From NCBI GenBank assembly GCA_964508975.1, contig CAZDVQ010000004.1, positions 62,001 to 126,000 of the forward strand: DNA of 64,000 nt, read 5' to 3'. The notes below the pieces were generated by a model. It saw only the letters and a program-made list of their open reading frames with translations, searched no databases and was not told where the DNA came from. The translations under genes and the position numbers were made by a program. Below, piece after piece: positions 1 to 8,191 of this stretch; position 1 is the first letter of the stretch; every line of letters begins with the position of its first letter. This stretch comes from CAZDVQ01 sp964508975. GTDB lineage: Bacteria; Bacteroidota; Bacteroidia; Chitinophagales; Saprospiraceae.

Positions 1-1169
1 GCTGTTTGCCCGATGTATTCGCCTACCAAGTCAACTCGGTCAACCTCGTGAACATGGCCTTTGGTCAGGAGTCCCATTTTCTGGTACAGTTTGCCCATCA
101 TTTTGGCCACGGTGGTTTTACCTGTTCCGGGGTTACCACTAAACACCGAGTGGATGTTGATGGCCTCGTCTTCCTTGAAGCCTTTTTCGCGGCGCAGGTT
201 CAGGAATTGCAGGTATTTGGCGTGTTCCCGCACTTTCGTTTTCACGTGTTGCAAGCCGATCAGCTCATCGAGCTCGCCCAAAACTTGTTCAAAGGAGGCT
301 TTGTCGACGCTCGGTTTGGTCAAGTAAACAGGTGAAAGCGACTCGGGGAGAATGATACCAGAAACGCCGGGTACCGCTTTATCACCAACCGAAAACAGTA
401 CGGTGGCGAGTAGTTTATCCATGAAAATAATCTCGGCCGTGTACTGGTCGGGACGCCAAGAGCCTTTTACGTTCGAGCCCCAGCTAGCCGTGATTTCAAA
501 CTCCTGCATATTTTTCTCGATGCGTTGCAGGCGAGTAGTTTGGCCTTTGAGTTCGCGAGCACTATTGAAAAAGCGCACAAAAACCTCGCAGTACCAATCG
601 CGATTGTATTGTACGTTGTCAAATTGTAATTCAACGTACACGTAGCGGGTTTCATCCTGACTAAAAACGGTCAGGTATTCCCGTTGGTCGAGCGGCAGGT
701 CGTCGTAAGGAGCCTCGTACAATTTAACCGAATGTAGCTCAAGGAAAGGATTTTCATCGGCAATGCTCATGCCGCCATCTTCCACGTAGAAGTATTTGGT
801 GGCTACTTTCTCGCCGTTGATATACGCTTCCCAGTAGTAGGTACCGCGTTTCCAAAAGGCCCCGGCTTTGGCATTGCCCCAGCCTTCGCGTATGTACACG
901 ACATTGTCGTACTTGCTTACCTTGCGGTCGAAGTTGAGGTCACAAATTTCTTTGCGACCCTTTTTCATGCTAAAGCATTTGATGTTCACGTTGAGGTCCC
1001 AGTCGTCGCGATCAAACATGCGGTTATAGAACGACAGTTCAGCGTAAATATAGGAAACCTCGTAACGGTCGAATACTTGGCGGTATTTTTTCTTGTTATC
1101 TGCCAGCCATTCGGTCGAACAATATACTTTTAGATCTCTGAATTTATAATTTTCACTAATTAAAGTCAC
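1..1169 (-). CDS. AAA+ ATPase of the CbbX/SpoVK type, 3' part outside window
   Basis: About 389 codons are visible; the gene runs off the left edge. The first 260 or so residues form a beta-rich region rich in aromatic and charged residues that I do not recognise. It is followed by a linker (PESLSPVYLTKPSVDKA) and the start of a AAA+ domain resembling CbbX/SpoVK/EccA: a helix with LDELIGLQHVKTKVREH, then Walker A GNPGTGKTT and the downstream VDRVDLVGEYIGQT segment. Such ATPases remodel or activate partner proteins, but the partner here is unknown. The start is taken as GTG at 1169, because in-frame TAA codons lie just upstream and the next ATG is far inside the conserved region. No TAnnTTTG promoter was found. 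The Walker B, sensor and arginine finger residues would lie outside the window. Confidence 0.85.
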   Translation of the reverse strand, partial: MTLISENYKFRDLKVYCSTEWLADNKKKYRQVFDRYEVSYIYAELSFYNRMFDRDDWDLNVNIKCFSMKKGRKEICDLNFDRKVSKYDNVVYIREGWGNAKAGAFWKRGTYYWEAYINGEKVATKYFYVEDGGMSIADENPFLELHSVKLYEAPYDDLPLDQREYLTVFSQDETRYVYVELQFDNVQYNRDWYCEVFVRFFNSARELKGQTTRLQRIEKNMQEFEITASWGSNVKGSWRPDQYTAEIIFMDKLLATVLFSVGDKAVPGVSGIILPESLSPVYLTKPSVDKASFEQVLGELDELIGLQHVKTKVREHAKYLQFLNLRREKGFKEDEAINIHSVFSGNPGTGKTTVAKMMGKLYQKMGLLTKGHVHEVDRVDLVGEYIGQT

Positions 1170-1347
1170 GTGGTGGGGTTATGCTTATGTTCAGGTATAA
1201 TACGCTGTTAAGCAGTTACTTATATGCAATATTGGCAAGCCTGGTGTTGGCTAGTTCGGGTAGTGCTGAAGTGGTGCTTAACGATTGTAGTGCAAATTTA
1301 AGGCTTCGTGGCCACATGTGCCCATTTTATATTGTTTTTATTTATGT

Positions 1348-1456
1348 GGGCGCCCCGGCGCTGCGCGCCGTCGGTCCCCTCCAGGGTTCGCTTTGCTCCG
1401 TGCGCGTTGCGCACCCGCGCCAGGGCGCGGCCTTCCGGGCACCTGGCGCAGGGCCG
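1348..1456. repeat. GC-rich dispersed element, copy 1
   Basis: A GC-rich block in an AT-richer gap. It begins GGGCGCCCCGGC and carries the modules CGGTCCCCTC, GGGTTCGC and TGCTCCGTGC that recur in other intergenic blocks of this window. Reading frames that cross it show no conserved protein and are treated as accidental. Confidence 0.8.
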
Positions 1457-1557
1457 AGGCATATTTACAATCCTAGCCAATTTTGTGGGACATGTGCGAC
1501 GGTAGGGACAGTGTCGCAGTGGGGCACTAGGGTCCTACAAGGTTTAGGACAGGTAGT

Positions 1558-1953
1558 GTTTGAACGCTACGATTAGAACACATTTTCCAACGCTTGTTTA
1601 AGGGCATGAAAAGGCAAAAGCTGCCCAAGGGGCAGCCCATATGGTAGCCGCGGGTCAGCGCAGCTCAACCCGGGGAAATAAAGGCGGCGTTTAATCCCAG
1701 CCCAGGCGCGGCGTTAAACCAAATAAAAGGGGCACGGCATAGCCCCGCCGCGCAAGGGGTACAAGTTTTAACAGCTAGAGGTTAATCTACCGTTCCGTGG
1801 CGATTCCTGTACCGCAAATACCGAAACGGCTTGCCGCCACGGGTTTTCTGTTGCTGATCTAAACCCCGGGTTGCGCTACGCTTAACCCGCGGCTACCAAA
1901 AGGGCCTGCCCTATGGGCAGGAAAAAAGATTGTGTCCTAATCGTAGGTTTCGT
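1558..1953. repeat. Nested foldback element of about 400 bp
   Basis: Two long imperfect arms (about 1558-1675 and 1862-1953) are inverted copies of each other. Both carry CTACGATTAG, CTGCCC...GGGCAG, GGTAGCCGCGGGT and AACCCGGGG in mirrored order. The interior holds further hairpins, including CCGTGGCG (near 1796) against CGCCACGG (near 1840). No open frame with protein-like content spans it. It could be a MITE-like element, nested REP sequences or a structured RNA; the sequence alone does not decide. Confidence 0.7.
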
Positions 1954-2020
1954 TCAATAGGGGTGTAATGGTCGGCGCTACGTGCTGAGGGTGGCTTAGA
2001 TGTCGGTGGTTCGGTTTTAT

Positions 2021-2458
2021 TTATCTGTCGTCATTTCTTGATTGCGTGTCGGATTTGCTTATTAGTTTAACGACAAATAAATCATCGTCTTTTTCTTCAC
2101 ATTCTACAATATCCAAATGCTTAAATTGCCCAAGCAAATCATTCTCGTATAGTTCACAAATTTGGTACTGATTATTTGGCAGACACTCGGCCTGGACTGT
2201 TATCCAGGTATCGTCTTTACTTTTAACCTGAATGGTTGTCATTGTTGCAAAGCCTTCAGTCCAGTTGTCTTGGTCTAGTTCGTATTCCGAAATTTCAAAT
2301 GCGTCTGGTCTGTATTTAAAACCATTTTTGTCTTTAAGTCTAGTTATTGCTAATTCAGCTTGTTCTCTTGTCGAGTAAGCTCCAATTAACTTCGTCTCTT
2401 CACATTCTTCAAGTTCGTAGGAATGATGTAAAATAAATATTGTTTTCATTGTCTTCAT
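2021..2458 (-). CDS. Small uncharacterised protein (HHSYEL family)
   Basis: A 145-residue acidic protein without signal peptide or membrane segment. It starts MKTMKTIFILHHSYELEECEETKLIGAYSTREQAELAI, then has a region with PDAFEISEYELDQDNWTEGF. This resembles a small family of unknown function (probably DUF7336, from memory) with the pattern HHSYEL...LIGxYST...A...L...DxFEIxxYxLdxxxWxEGF. A second ATG lies three codons in and could be the true start. The promoter motif upstream has near-ideal spacing. It stands alone between two repeat-rich gaps and its AT-rich coding suggests an accessory gene. No function can be assigned. Confidence 0.8.
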   Translation of the reverse strand: MKTMKTIFILHHSYELEECEETKLIGAYSTREQAELAITRLKDKNGFKYRPDAFEISEYELDQDNWTEGFATMTTIQVKSKDDTWITVQAECLPNNQYQICELYENDLLGQFKHLDIVECEEKDDDLFVVKLISKSDTQSRNDDR

Positions 2459-2516
2459 GCTGTCTTTAAGGTTGCCCGCTAACCCATAACTAAACGCACT
2501 TTTTACATGTACCTCA

Positions 2517-2548
2517 CAAAGATATAAAACCTGAATTAATTAACCAAA
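2517..2548 (-). promoter_or_regulatory. Bacteroidota-type promoter of the 2021-2458 gene
   Basis: On the minus strand TTTG (2545-2548), a 20-nt spacer and TATCTTTG (2517-2524) match the TTTG / TAnnTTTG consensus. The start codon is about 58 nt downstream. Confidence 0.75.
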
Positions 2549-2685
2549 TTTGTTTATATATTCATGCAATTTGTTGATGTTCAATAATTTATGTGCAATC
2601 ATAAGCAATGCAATATGCGTGCTTCGCATTTTGCATTACCAAACAACCCAAAAGCATGCTCGCTTGCGTCGCCAGTACACGATTC

Positions 2686-2798
2686 CGCGTTAGCTGGCCG
2701 GAGGGCAGCCGCGTAGCGGCTGGTGCGCATCGCGCACCGAACGTCCAGTGAGCCCGTAGGACAGCGACGGCGCATCGCGCCGGAACGCCCCCCAAAAT
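2686..2798. repeat. GC-rich dispersed element, copy 2 (subtype with GGACAGCGACGGCGCA)
   Basis: GC-rich block sharing GCGTTAGCTGGCCGGAG and CGTAGGACAGCGACGGCGCA with the block at 44319. It contains hairpin-forming pieces such as GCCGCGTAGCGGC and ends in CCGGAACGCCC. Confidence 0.75.
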
Positions 2799-2990
2799 GG
2801 GTAAAGTAGGTTAAAGTGGGTTAATGTAGGCGAATATGGATGAATATGGGTGAATAGCTAAAATATTCCCCTTGGGCCATTTATACCCTTTCGCCCATAT
2901 CACCCCTTTCACCAATCTTCACCCATTTTCCCCTGTATTACCCCTTTCGCCTATTTTTACCCCTTCATCTATTTTTACCCAAAAAACCTA
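2799..2990. repeat. Helically phased G-rich then C-rich array upstream of lepA
   Basis: Six consecutive 10-bp units (2799-2858) follow the pattern GGNNAANNTR, for example GGGTAAAGTA and GGTTAAAGTG. After a short turn there is a long pyrimidine-rich stretch (about 2878-2990) with repeated CACCC or TACCCC at roughly 10-11 bp spacing. The halves are roughly complementary, so the region could fold on itself. It ends about 20 bp before the lepA -7 motif. Confidence 0.65.
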
Positions 2991-3007
2991 AATCCCCAAA
3001 TTTTCCA

Positions 3008-3015
3008 TATTTTTG
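3008..3015 (+). promoter_or_regulatory. Probable lepA promoter (-7 element)
   Basis: TATTTTTG matches TAnnTTTG and ends only 7 nt before the lepA ATG, which predicts a leader of just a few nucleotides. No clear TTTG at -33 is present. Confidence 0.6.
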
Positions 3016-3022
3016 CGGCACT

Positions 3023-4816
3023 ATGAAAAACATAAGGAATTTTTGCATTATCGCCCACATCGACCACGGTAAGAGTACCCTGGCCGACCGTCTATTGGAA
3101 TTGACCTCAACCATTGCCATGCGCGACATGAAAGCGCAGGCACTTGATGATATGGATTTGGAACGCGAACGTGGTATCACCATCAAAAGCCACGCAATCC
3201 AGCTGAACTACCAGTCGCGCGGAGAAGAGTTTGTGTTTAACCTCATCGATACACCCGGCCACGTGGATTTCTCGTACGAGGTATCGCGTGCTATTGCTGC
3301 CTGTGAAGGCGCCCTACTGCTGGTAGATGCCACACAAGGTGTTCAAGCACAGACCATCTCCAACTTGTACTTGGCCATGGAACACGACCTCGTGATTATC
3401 CCTATCCTCAACAAAGTCGATATGGAGAACGCCATGATCGACGAGATGAAAGAAGAAATCGTTGACCTCCTGGGCGTTGATCCTGATGATATCCTACTGG
3501 CCAGCGGTAAAACCGGTAAAGGTGTACCCGAAATCCTAGAGGCCATCATCGATCGTATGCCTGCACCCAAAGGTAATATCGACGAACCGCTGCAAGCCAT
3601 GGTGTTCGACTCGATGTTTGACTCTTATCGCGGCGTTATCTCTTACTTCCGCATCATGAACGGTACCTTGAAGAAAGGCGATAAAATTCGCTTCTTCAAC
3701 ACGGGCCGTGAATATGTAGCCCAAGAAGTTGGTACCCTGAAAATGACCCAAGTACCAAAACCCGCACTCTATGCCGGTGATGTTGGCTACTTAGTAACAG
3801 GTACTAAGGACTCTACTGAAATTAAGGTGGGCGATACCATCACCGTGGCCAATAACCCATGCTCTGTGGCTATCAAAGGTTTTGAGGATGTGAAACCTAT
3901 GGTATTTGCCGGTATTTTCCCCATTGATAACGACGACTTTGAAGACCTCCGCGAGAGCCTCGAAAAGCTACAGCTTAATGATGCCTCTTTGGTTTTTGAA
4001 CCCGAGACTTCCGCAGCCCTCGGCTTTGGCTTCCGCTGTGGTTTCTTAGGTATGCTTCACCTGGAAATTGTACAGGAACGCCTCTCGCGTGAGTTTGACC
4101 AGGATGTAATTACCACCACGCCCAACGTACGGTATTACTGTTTCAACACGAAACACGAGAAAACCATTATCAATATGCCGGCCGACCTCCCAGAGCCCAA
4201 CCATATCAACTGGGTGGAGGAACCATATATCCGGGCTCAAATCATTACCAAGCCTGAGTACATGGGCGCCATCATGAAACTTTGCATCGATAAACGCGGT
4301 GTATTGATGAACCAGGTATACCTTACGCCAACCCGTCTCGAGTTAACCTTCGAAATGCCTTTGGCTGAGATTGTGTTCGACTTCTACGATAGGCTCAAGT
4401 CCATCTCAAGGGGCTACGCTTCTTTTGACTATACGATGATTGACTACCGCGAGTCGGACCTCGTGAAAGTGGACGTAAAACTCAATGGCGAGAACGTGGA
4501 CGCACTTTCAGCCTTAATCCACCGCTCAAAAGCGGAGTCGTTTGGCCGTAGACTTTGTGTTAAATTGAAAGACTTGTTACCTCGTCAACAGTTCCAAATA
4601 GCCATCCAAGCGGCTGTTGGTGCCAAAATCATCGCCCGTGAAACCATTTCGGCCCTCCGCAAGGATGTAACGGCCAAGTGTTACGGTGGCGATATTTCTC
4701 GTAAACGCAAGCTCCTCGAGCGCCAGAAGGAAGGTAAGAAAAAAATGCGTCAAATCGGTTCGGTTGATGTACCACAACAAGCCTTCCTCGCCGTTCTTAA
4801 ACTAAACGATGATTAA
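3023..4816 (+). CDS. lepA: Elongation factor 4 (LepA)
   Basis: Full-length 597-residue translational GTPase that back-translocates or remodels stalled ribosomes. The G1 motif AHIDHGKST is at residues 11-19, then the G2/switch I region with RGITIKS, G3 DTPGH and G4 NKVD. The C-terminal part has the LepA-specific domain ending in SRKRKLLERQKEGKKKMRQIGSVDVPQQAFLAVLKL, typical of EF4 and absent from EF-G. The start is the only ATG consistent with the conserved MKNIRNFCIIAHIDHGK beginning, right after a -7 promoter element. Its stop overlaps the next start as TAATG, so the downstream regulator is probably translationally coupled. Confidence 0.98.
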   Translation: MKNIRNFCIIAHIDHGKSTLADRLLELTSTIAMRDMKAQALDDMDLERERGITIKSHAIQLNYQSRGEEFVFNLIDTPGHVDFSYEVSRAIAACEGALLLVDATQGVQAQTISNLYLAMEHDLVIIPILNKVDMENAMIDEMKEEIVDLLGVDPDDILLASGKTGKGVPEILEAIIDRMPAPKGNIDEPLQAMVFDSMFDSYRGVISYFRIMNGTLKKGDKIRFFNTGREYVAQEVGTLKMTQVPKPALYAGDVGYLVTGTKDSTEIKVGDTITVANNPCSVAIKGFEDVKPMVFAGIFPIDNDDFEDLRESLEKLQLNDASLVFEPETSAALGFGFRCGFLGMLHLEIVQERLSREFDQDVITTTPNVRYYCFNTKHEKTIINMPADLPEPNHINWVEEPYIRAQIITKPEYMGAIMKLCIDKRGVLMNQVYLTPTRLELTFEMPLAEIVFDFYDRLKSISRGYASFDYTMIDYRESDLVKVDVKLNGENVDALSALIHRSKAESFGRRLCVKLKDLLPRQQFQIAIQAAVGAKIIARETISALRKDVTAKCYGGDISRKRKLLERQKEGKKKMRQIGSVDVPQQAFLAVLKLNDD

Positions 4817-5580
4817 TGATTAGTATACCAAAACCAAACGTATCTGGTAGGGTAGCGGTTATCCTTACGGACAAAGACCGCCGCATTCTGTGGGTCAACG
4901 ATGACTTCACGGCCATAACCGGCTACGAATTGCCAGAGGTTTTGGGCAAAAAACCAAGTGTATTACAAGGCAAAGAGACCGAATCGGACGTGATCCAACG
5001 CCTCCGGGATGGTCTCGAAAAAGAGGTATCAGTCAAAGAAACCGTAACTAATTACCGCAAAAACGGCGAGCCCTACACTTGCGTACTAGTAATACACCCC
5101 GTGTTCAACGATGAGCAACAGTTGACCAATTACATCGCCTTTGAGGTAGATGCCACCGTTACCAACGAAAAGGCAGTAAGTTTACTGCAAGTACGGGACA
5201 AGTATAGCTCGAGCAGCCTCAACATCGTGCAAGAAAAACGCATGTACCAAGAGTTAGTACAGCTCATGAAAATCGAAAAGCTGTACCTCCGGCCTGATAT
5301 CCGGCTGGAGGATTTGGCCGATATGATGGAAACAAACTCACGCTACCTATCCCAGGTGGTTAATGGGCAAACGGGCAAGAATTTCCAGGCTTTCGTTAAT
5401 GGTTTCCGAATAGAAGAAGCCAAGAAAAAACTGCTCGACCCTAATTTACGGCATATCACCACTTTTGCCATTGCACAGATGAGTGGATTTAACTCACGCT
5501 CAACCTTTTACAAAGCATTTCAAGAAATTGTAGGCTATACGCCCAAGGATTTTATCCGGGAATTTAGGCGCTTGAAATAG
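4816..5580 (+). CDS. PAS domain plus AraC-type DNA-binding regulator
   Basis: A 254-residue cytosolic protein with an N-terminal PAS domain (about 10-125) and a C-terminal AraC/XylS helix-turn-helix domain (about 150-252, with the second helix around FNSRSTFYKAFQEIVGYTPKDFIREFR). The PAS part resembles the LOV subclass (GKKPSVLQG where LOV has GRNCRFLQG), but the photoactive cysteine position holds proline. A flavin-cysteinyl photocycle is therefore not expected, and any ligand is unknown. The ATG overlaps the lepA stop by one base, which implies co-transcription and translational coupling with a ribosome-associated GTPase. Target genes are unknown. Confidence 0.9.
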   Translation: MISIPKPNVSGRVAVILTDKDRRILWVNDDFTAITGYELPEVLGKKPSVLQGKETESDVIQRLRDGLEKEVSVKETVTNYRKNGEPYTCVLVIHPVFNDEQQLTNYIAFEVDATVTNEKAVSLLQVRDKYSSSSLNIVQEKRMYQELVQLMKIEKLYLRPDIRLEDLADMMETNSRYLSQVVNGQTGKNFQAFVNGFRIEEAKKKLLDPNLRHITTFAIAQMSGFNSRSTFYKAFQEIVGYTPKDFIREFRRLK

Positions 5581-5587
5581 TCTTTAC

Positions 5588-6478
5588 TTAATCTACTTTA
5601 ACGGGTGTTTGGCGGGCATAAAAAGCCATACACTCAGCACATAGGCAACCACGGTAGGCACCTTTCAAGGCTTCGAGGGTGGCAGGTGCAATTTTATAAT
5701 CGGCACACCAGCATGTTGCAATATTATGGCAGAGCATAGCTTTTTTGCAACGAGCGCATACCTTACTATATGTTTCGCGTTCGCTGATGAAAGAGCGGGC
5801 CACTTGCCCAGATACGGGTGGACCTAATTTTGATATTTTAATTTCCAGGCTTGCTAGTTGTTTAAACTGGCCCCTACACTGCTCAGATATGCGTAAATAT
5901 ATGTTTTCCAGTAGTTTAGATGGTTCTCTAAAGGCATATTTCACCACAGTATAAAGACTTTCATAATTGAGGCAAGCGCTAATATCGTCGGCGGTACAGG
6001 CTGCTTGTCCATGGTAAGAAGCGGTAATATCAATCTCGTAAAAATTACCGAGGATTTGCTCTTCTTCATAAAATCCGTGGTAGCCGTATAATTTAATGCC
6101 TTCGAGCCCAACAATTACCTCGAAATTCGATTTTACTATGGTGAAAGCGCGACGCACCGGGAAGTCGAGTGCGGGGCTCTTTCGGCTAATGCAAACACTG
6201 GTTTGCCCGGGTAGCACCTGGGTCGTTTCCTCGATGCTATGCAAAATGCGGTAGGCCATGTGTTCCATGAGCTTGGCAGGTCGTTGCATTTCGAGGCGAG
6301 CAATCAGGAACATCGTTTCGTAATTCAGGGTATCACCGAGTTCATCGGAGTTGGCGGCGGCAGTAAAATCGTGGAGGCTGAGCACGTCGAGCTCGTACCA
6401 TTGACCGAGTTGTCGCTCGGTATCATCGCAGCTGATATGCCCGAAAAAACGCATGCCTTCCATGGCTATTTGACCCAT
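5588..6478 (-). CDS. Tandem dihydroneopterin aldolase (FolB) domains with cysteine-rich CWC tail
   Basis: A 296-residue protein with two FolB-like domains (about 4-116 and 120-235) and a cysteine-rich tail (about 240-285). FolB converts dihydroneopterin to hydroxymethyl-dihydropterin in folate synthesis. The second domain keeps GYHG, Glu140, Tyr172, Glu191 and Lys217, matching the known catalytic set. The first keeps Glu21, Tyr53 and Glu72, but has GHIS instead of GYHG and Arg99 where the catalytic lysine is expected (Lys100 follows). The tail has CARC, CHNIATCWC and CLCAEC, matching the CWC cysteine-rich family, and probably binds metal. Start chosen at ATG 6478: upstream in-frame codons run into repeat DNA, and the FolB domain begins directly after it. 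FolB is normally one domain of about 120 residues, so this fusion is unusual. Confidence 0.85.
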   Translation of the reverse strand: MGQIAMEGMRFFGHISCDDTERQLGQWYELDVLSLHDFTAAANSDELGDTLNYETMFLIARLEMQRPAKLMEHMAYRILHSIEETTQVLPGQTSVCISRKSPALDFPVRRAFTIVKSNFEVIVGLEGIKLYGYHGFYEEEQILGNFYEIDITASYHGQAACTADDISACLNYESLYTVVKYAFREPSKLLENIYLRISEQCRGQFKQLASLEIKISKLGPPVSGQVARSFISERETYSKVCARCKKAMLCHNIATCWCADYKIAPATLEALKGAYRGCLCAECMAFYARQTPVKVD

Positions 6479-6577
6479 TTGACCTGAATTTAAAGTGATG
6501 CACAATTGTGCCTTAAGGATGTAATTTGCAGCAAATTTCGTTAAAAAGCGTAACTTCGCGCAAGTTTTTTGATTCTT

Positions 6578-6815
6578 TGGGCGCATCAGCAGCTAGCGCT
6601 GCTGTCGCCACCTTCCGGGGTTCGCGTTGCTCCGTGCTACGCACCAGCGGCTACGCCGCTGCCCTCCAGGCGGCTTGCGCATGGGCCCGTGCTTACACGG
6701 GTCGCGGTAGCGATGCGAAGCGGTGGCCCGTAGGGCCAGACCGCAACGCGGGCCGAGCGAACAGCGAGCCGCGCAGCGTAGCGCCCTATGCGAAGCGTAG
6801 GGACCGCCCTAAAAA
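6578..6815. repeat. GC-rich dispersed element, copy 3 (double, inverted)
   Basis: The gap between the FolB protein and gcdH is mostly this block. A forward half (GGGTTCGC, TGCTCCGTGC modules) is followed by a reversed half (GGGCCGAGCGAACAGCGAGC, GGACCGCCC). The remaining 100 bases to gcdH are AT-rich with simple TAATTAATAA repeats and no clear promoter. Confidence 0.8.
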
Positions 6816-6919
6816 AACAAAGTAATCAAAGGCTTTTTACACCACGCCATTCAGCCGGAACGCCTAAGTTAAACATTGCCCAACCAATAATTAATAACTA
6901 ATAATTAATAATTAAAATA

Positions 6920-8125
6920 ATGAATTTCAGCGAATTAAAACATTCTGCCAAAACCGACAGGTTCCAAGGCTGTGATTATTATTTGACCGATGACTTACTC
7001 GAGCCAGAGCACCGCATGGTACGTGACTCAGTACGCGAGTTTGTACGCCAAGAAGTATCGCCTATCATCGAGGATGCTTTTGAGCGTGCTATTTACCCAC
7101 GCCACTTGGTGAAGCGTATGGCTGACTTGGGTTGTTTTGGCCCTAGTTTACCCGAGAAATACGGTTGCTTGGGCATGGACGAGATTGCTTACGGCATCAT
7201 GATGCGCGAATTGGAGCGTGGTGATTCAGGCATACGTTCAATGGCATCGGTACAAGGCTCGCTGGTGATGTACCCTATATATAAATATGGTACCGAGGAG
7301 CAAAAAATGAAATACTTGCCAGCATTGGCCAAGGGCGACATGATTGGCTGTTTCGGTTTGACCGAGCCTGACCATGGTTCTAACCCAGCTGGCATGGTGA
7401 CTAATATCCGCGAGGATGGCGATTACTACATCTTGAACGGTGCAAAAATGTGGATTACCAACTCGCCAGTAGCTGATGTTGCGGTAGTTTGGGCCAAGGA
7501 TGAGCAAGGCGATATCCGTGGTATCATTGTAGATATGGACACGCCAGGTGTAACAGCGCCGGAGATTCACGGTAAATTGTCATTGCGTGCCTCGATCACG
7601 GGAGAACTGGTGTTTCAAGATGCCCGTATACCTAAGTCGAACCTATTCCCAGATGTACGTGGTTTGAAAGGCCCATTGGGATGTTTGTCGAAAGCCCGTT
7701 ACGGTATTGCTTGGGGAGCTGTAGGTGCAGCGATGGATTGCTACGACTCGGCTTTGCGTTACAGCATGGAGCGCGAGCAGTTTGGCAAACCTATCGCAGG
7801 TTTCCAGTTGACCCAGAAAAAATTGGCCGAGATGATTACCGAGATAACCAAAGCTCAATTGTTGACTTGGAGGTTAGGAACTTTGGCCAACGAAGGCAAA
7901 GCAACACCAGCGCAAATCTCGATGGCCAAGCGCAACAACGTTGACATGGCCTTGACCGTTGCCCGTGAAGCCCGACAGATACATGGAGGTATGGGTATTA
8001 CGAACGAGTACCCGATTATGCGCCACATGATGAACCTTGAGACCGTATTGACCTATGAAGGAACGCATGACATCCACCTGTTGATTACCGGTATGGATGT
8101 AACAGGCATCAATGCATTCAAGTAG
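6920..8125 (+). CDS. gcdH: Glutaryl-CoA dehydrogenase-type acyl-CoA dehydrogenase
   Basis: A 401-residue FAD enzyme of the acyl-CoA dehydrogenase family. Closest by motif to glutaryl-CoA dehydrogenase, which oxidises and decarboxylates glutaryl-CoA to crotonyl-CoA in lysine and tryptophan catabolism. Supporting signs are GDSGIRSMASVQGSLVMYPI, with the arginine that in this subfamily contacts the glutaryl carboxylate, the flavin motif GCFGLTEPDHGSNP, and the catalytic base in LTYEGTHDIH (Glu380). Length is normal for the bacterial enzyme. It stands alone; no electron-transfer flavoprotein or other lysine degradation gene is adjacent. A different short-chain dicarboxyl-CoA substrate cannot be excluded. 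Confidence 0.92.
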   Translation: MNFSELKHSAKTDRFQGCDYYLTDDLLEPEHRMVRDSVREFVRQEVSPIIEDAFERAIYPRHLVKRMADLGCFGPSLPEKYGCLGMDEIAYGIMMRELERGDSGIRSMASVQGSLVMYPIYKYGTEEQKMKYLPALAKGDMIGCFGLTEPDHGSNPAGMVTNIREDGDYYILNGAKMWITNSPVADVAVVWAKDEQGDIRGIIVDMDTPGVTAPEIHGKLSLRASITGELVFQDARIPKSNLFPDVRGLKGPLGCLSKARYGIAWGAVGAAMDCYDSALRYSMEREQFGKPIAGFQLTQKKLAEMITEITKAQLLTWRLGTLANEGKATPAQISMAKRNNVDMALTVAREARQIHGGMGITNEYPIMRHMMNLETVLTYEGTHDIHLLITGMDVTGINAFK

Positions 8126-8140
8126 TTTGGCATATTATTC

Positions 8141-8174
8141 GCTCGGTGGTTGCGGTTTGGCCGTGGCCACCGAG
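8141..8174 (+). other. Hairpin after gcdH
   Basis: Inverted repeat CTCGGTGG / CCACCGAG around a 17-nt loop, 16 bases after the gcdH stop and just before the OmpA-family gene. It lacks a proper T-run, so it may be a weak terminator or a processing structure. Confidence 0.45.
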
Positions 8175-8191
8175 TTTCAAATAGCAAGAAC

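Noticed and set aside
1181..1576. Open frame of 131 codons with a hydrophobic start
   Set aside because: It runs straight through GC-rich copy 1 and into the foldback region, has no conserved content and no promoter.
4816..5580. Blue-light LOV photoreceptor
   Set aside because: The cysteine needed for the flavin adduct is proline here, so only a general PAS assignment is made.
6526..6825. 99-codon plus-strand frame before gcdH
   Set aside because: It is the translation of GC-rich copy 3.
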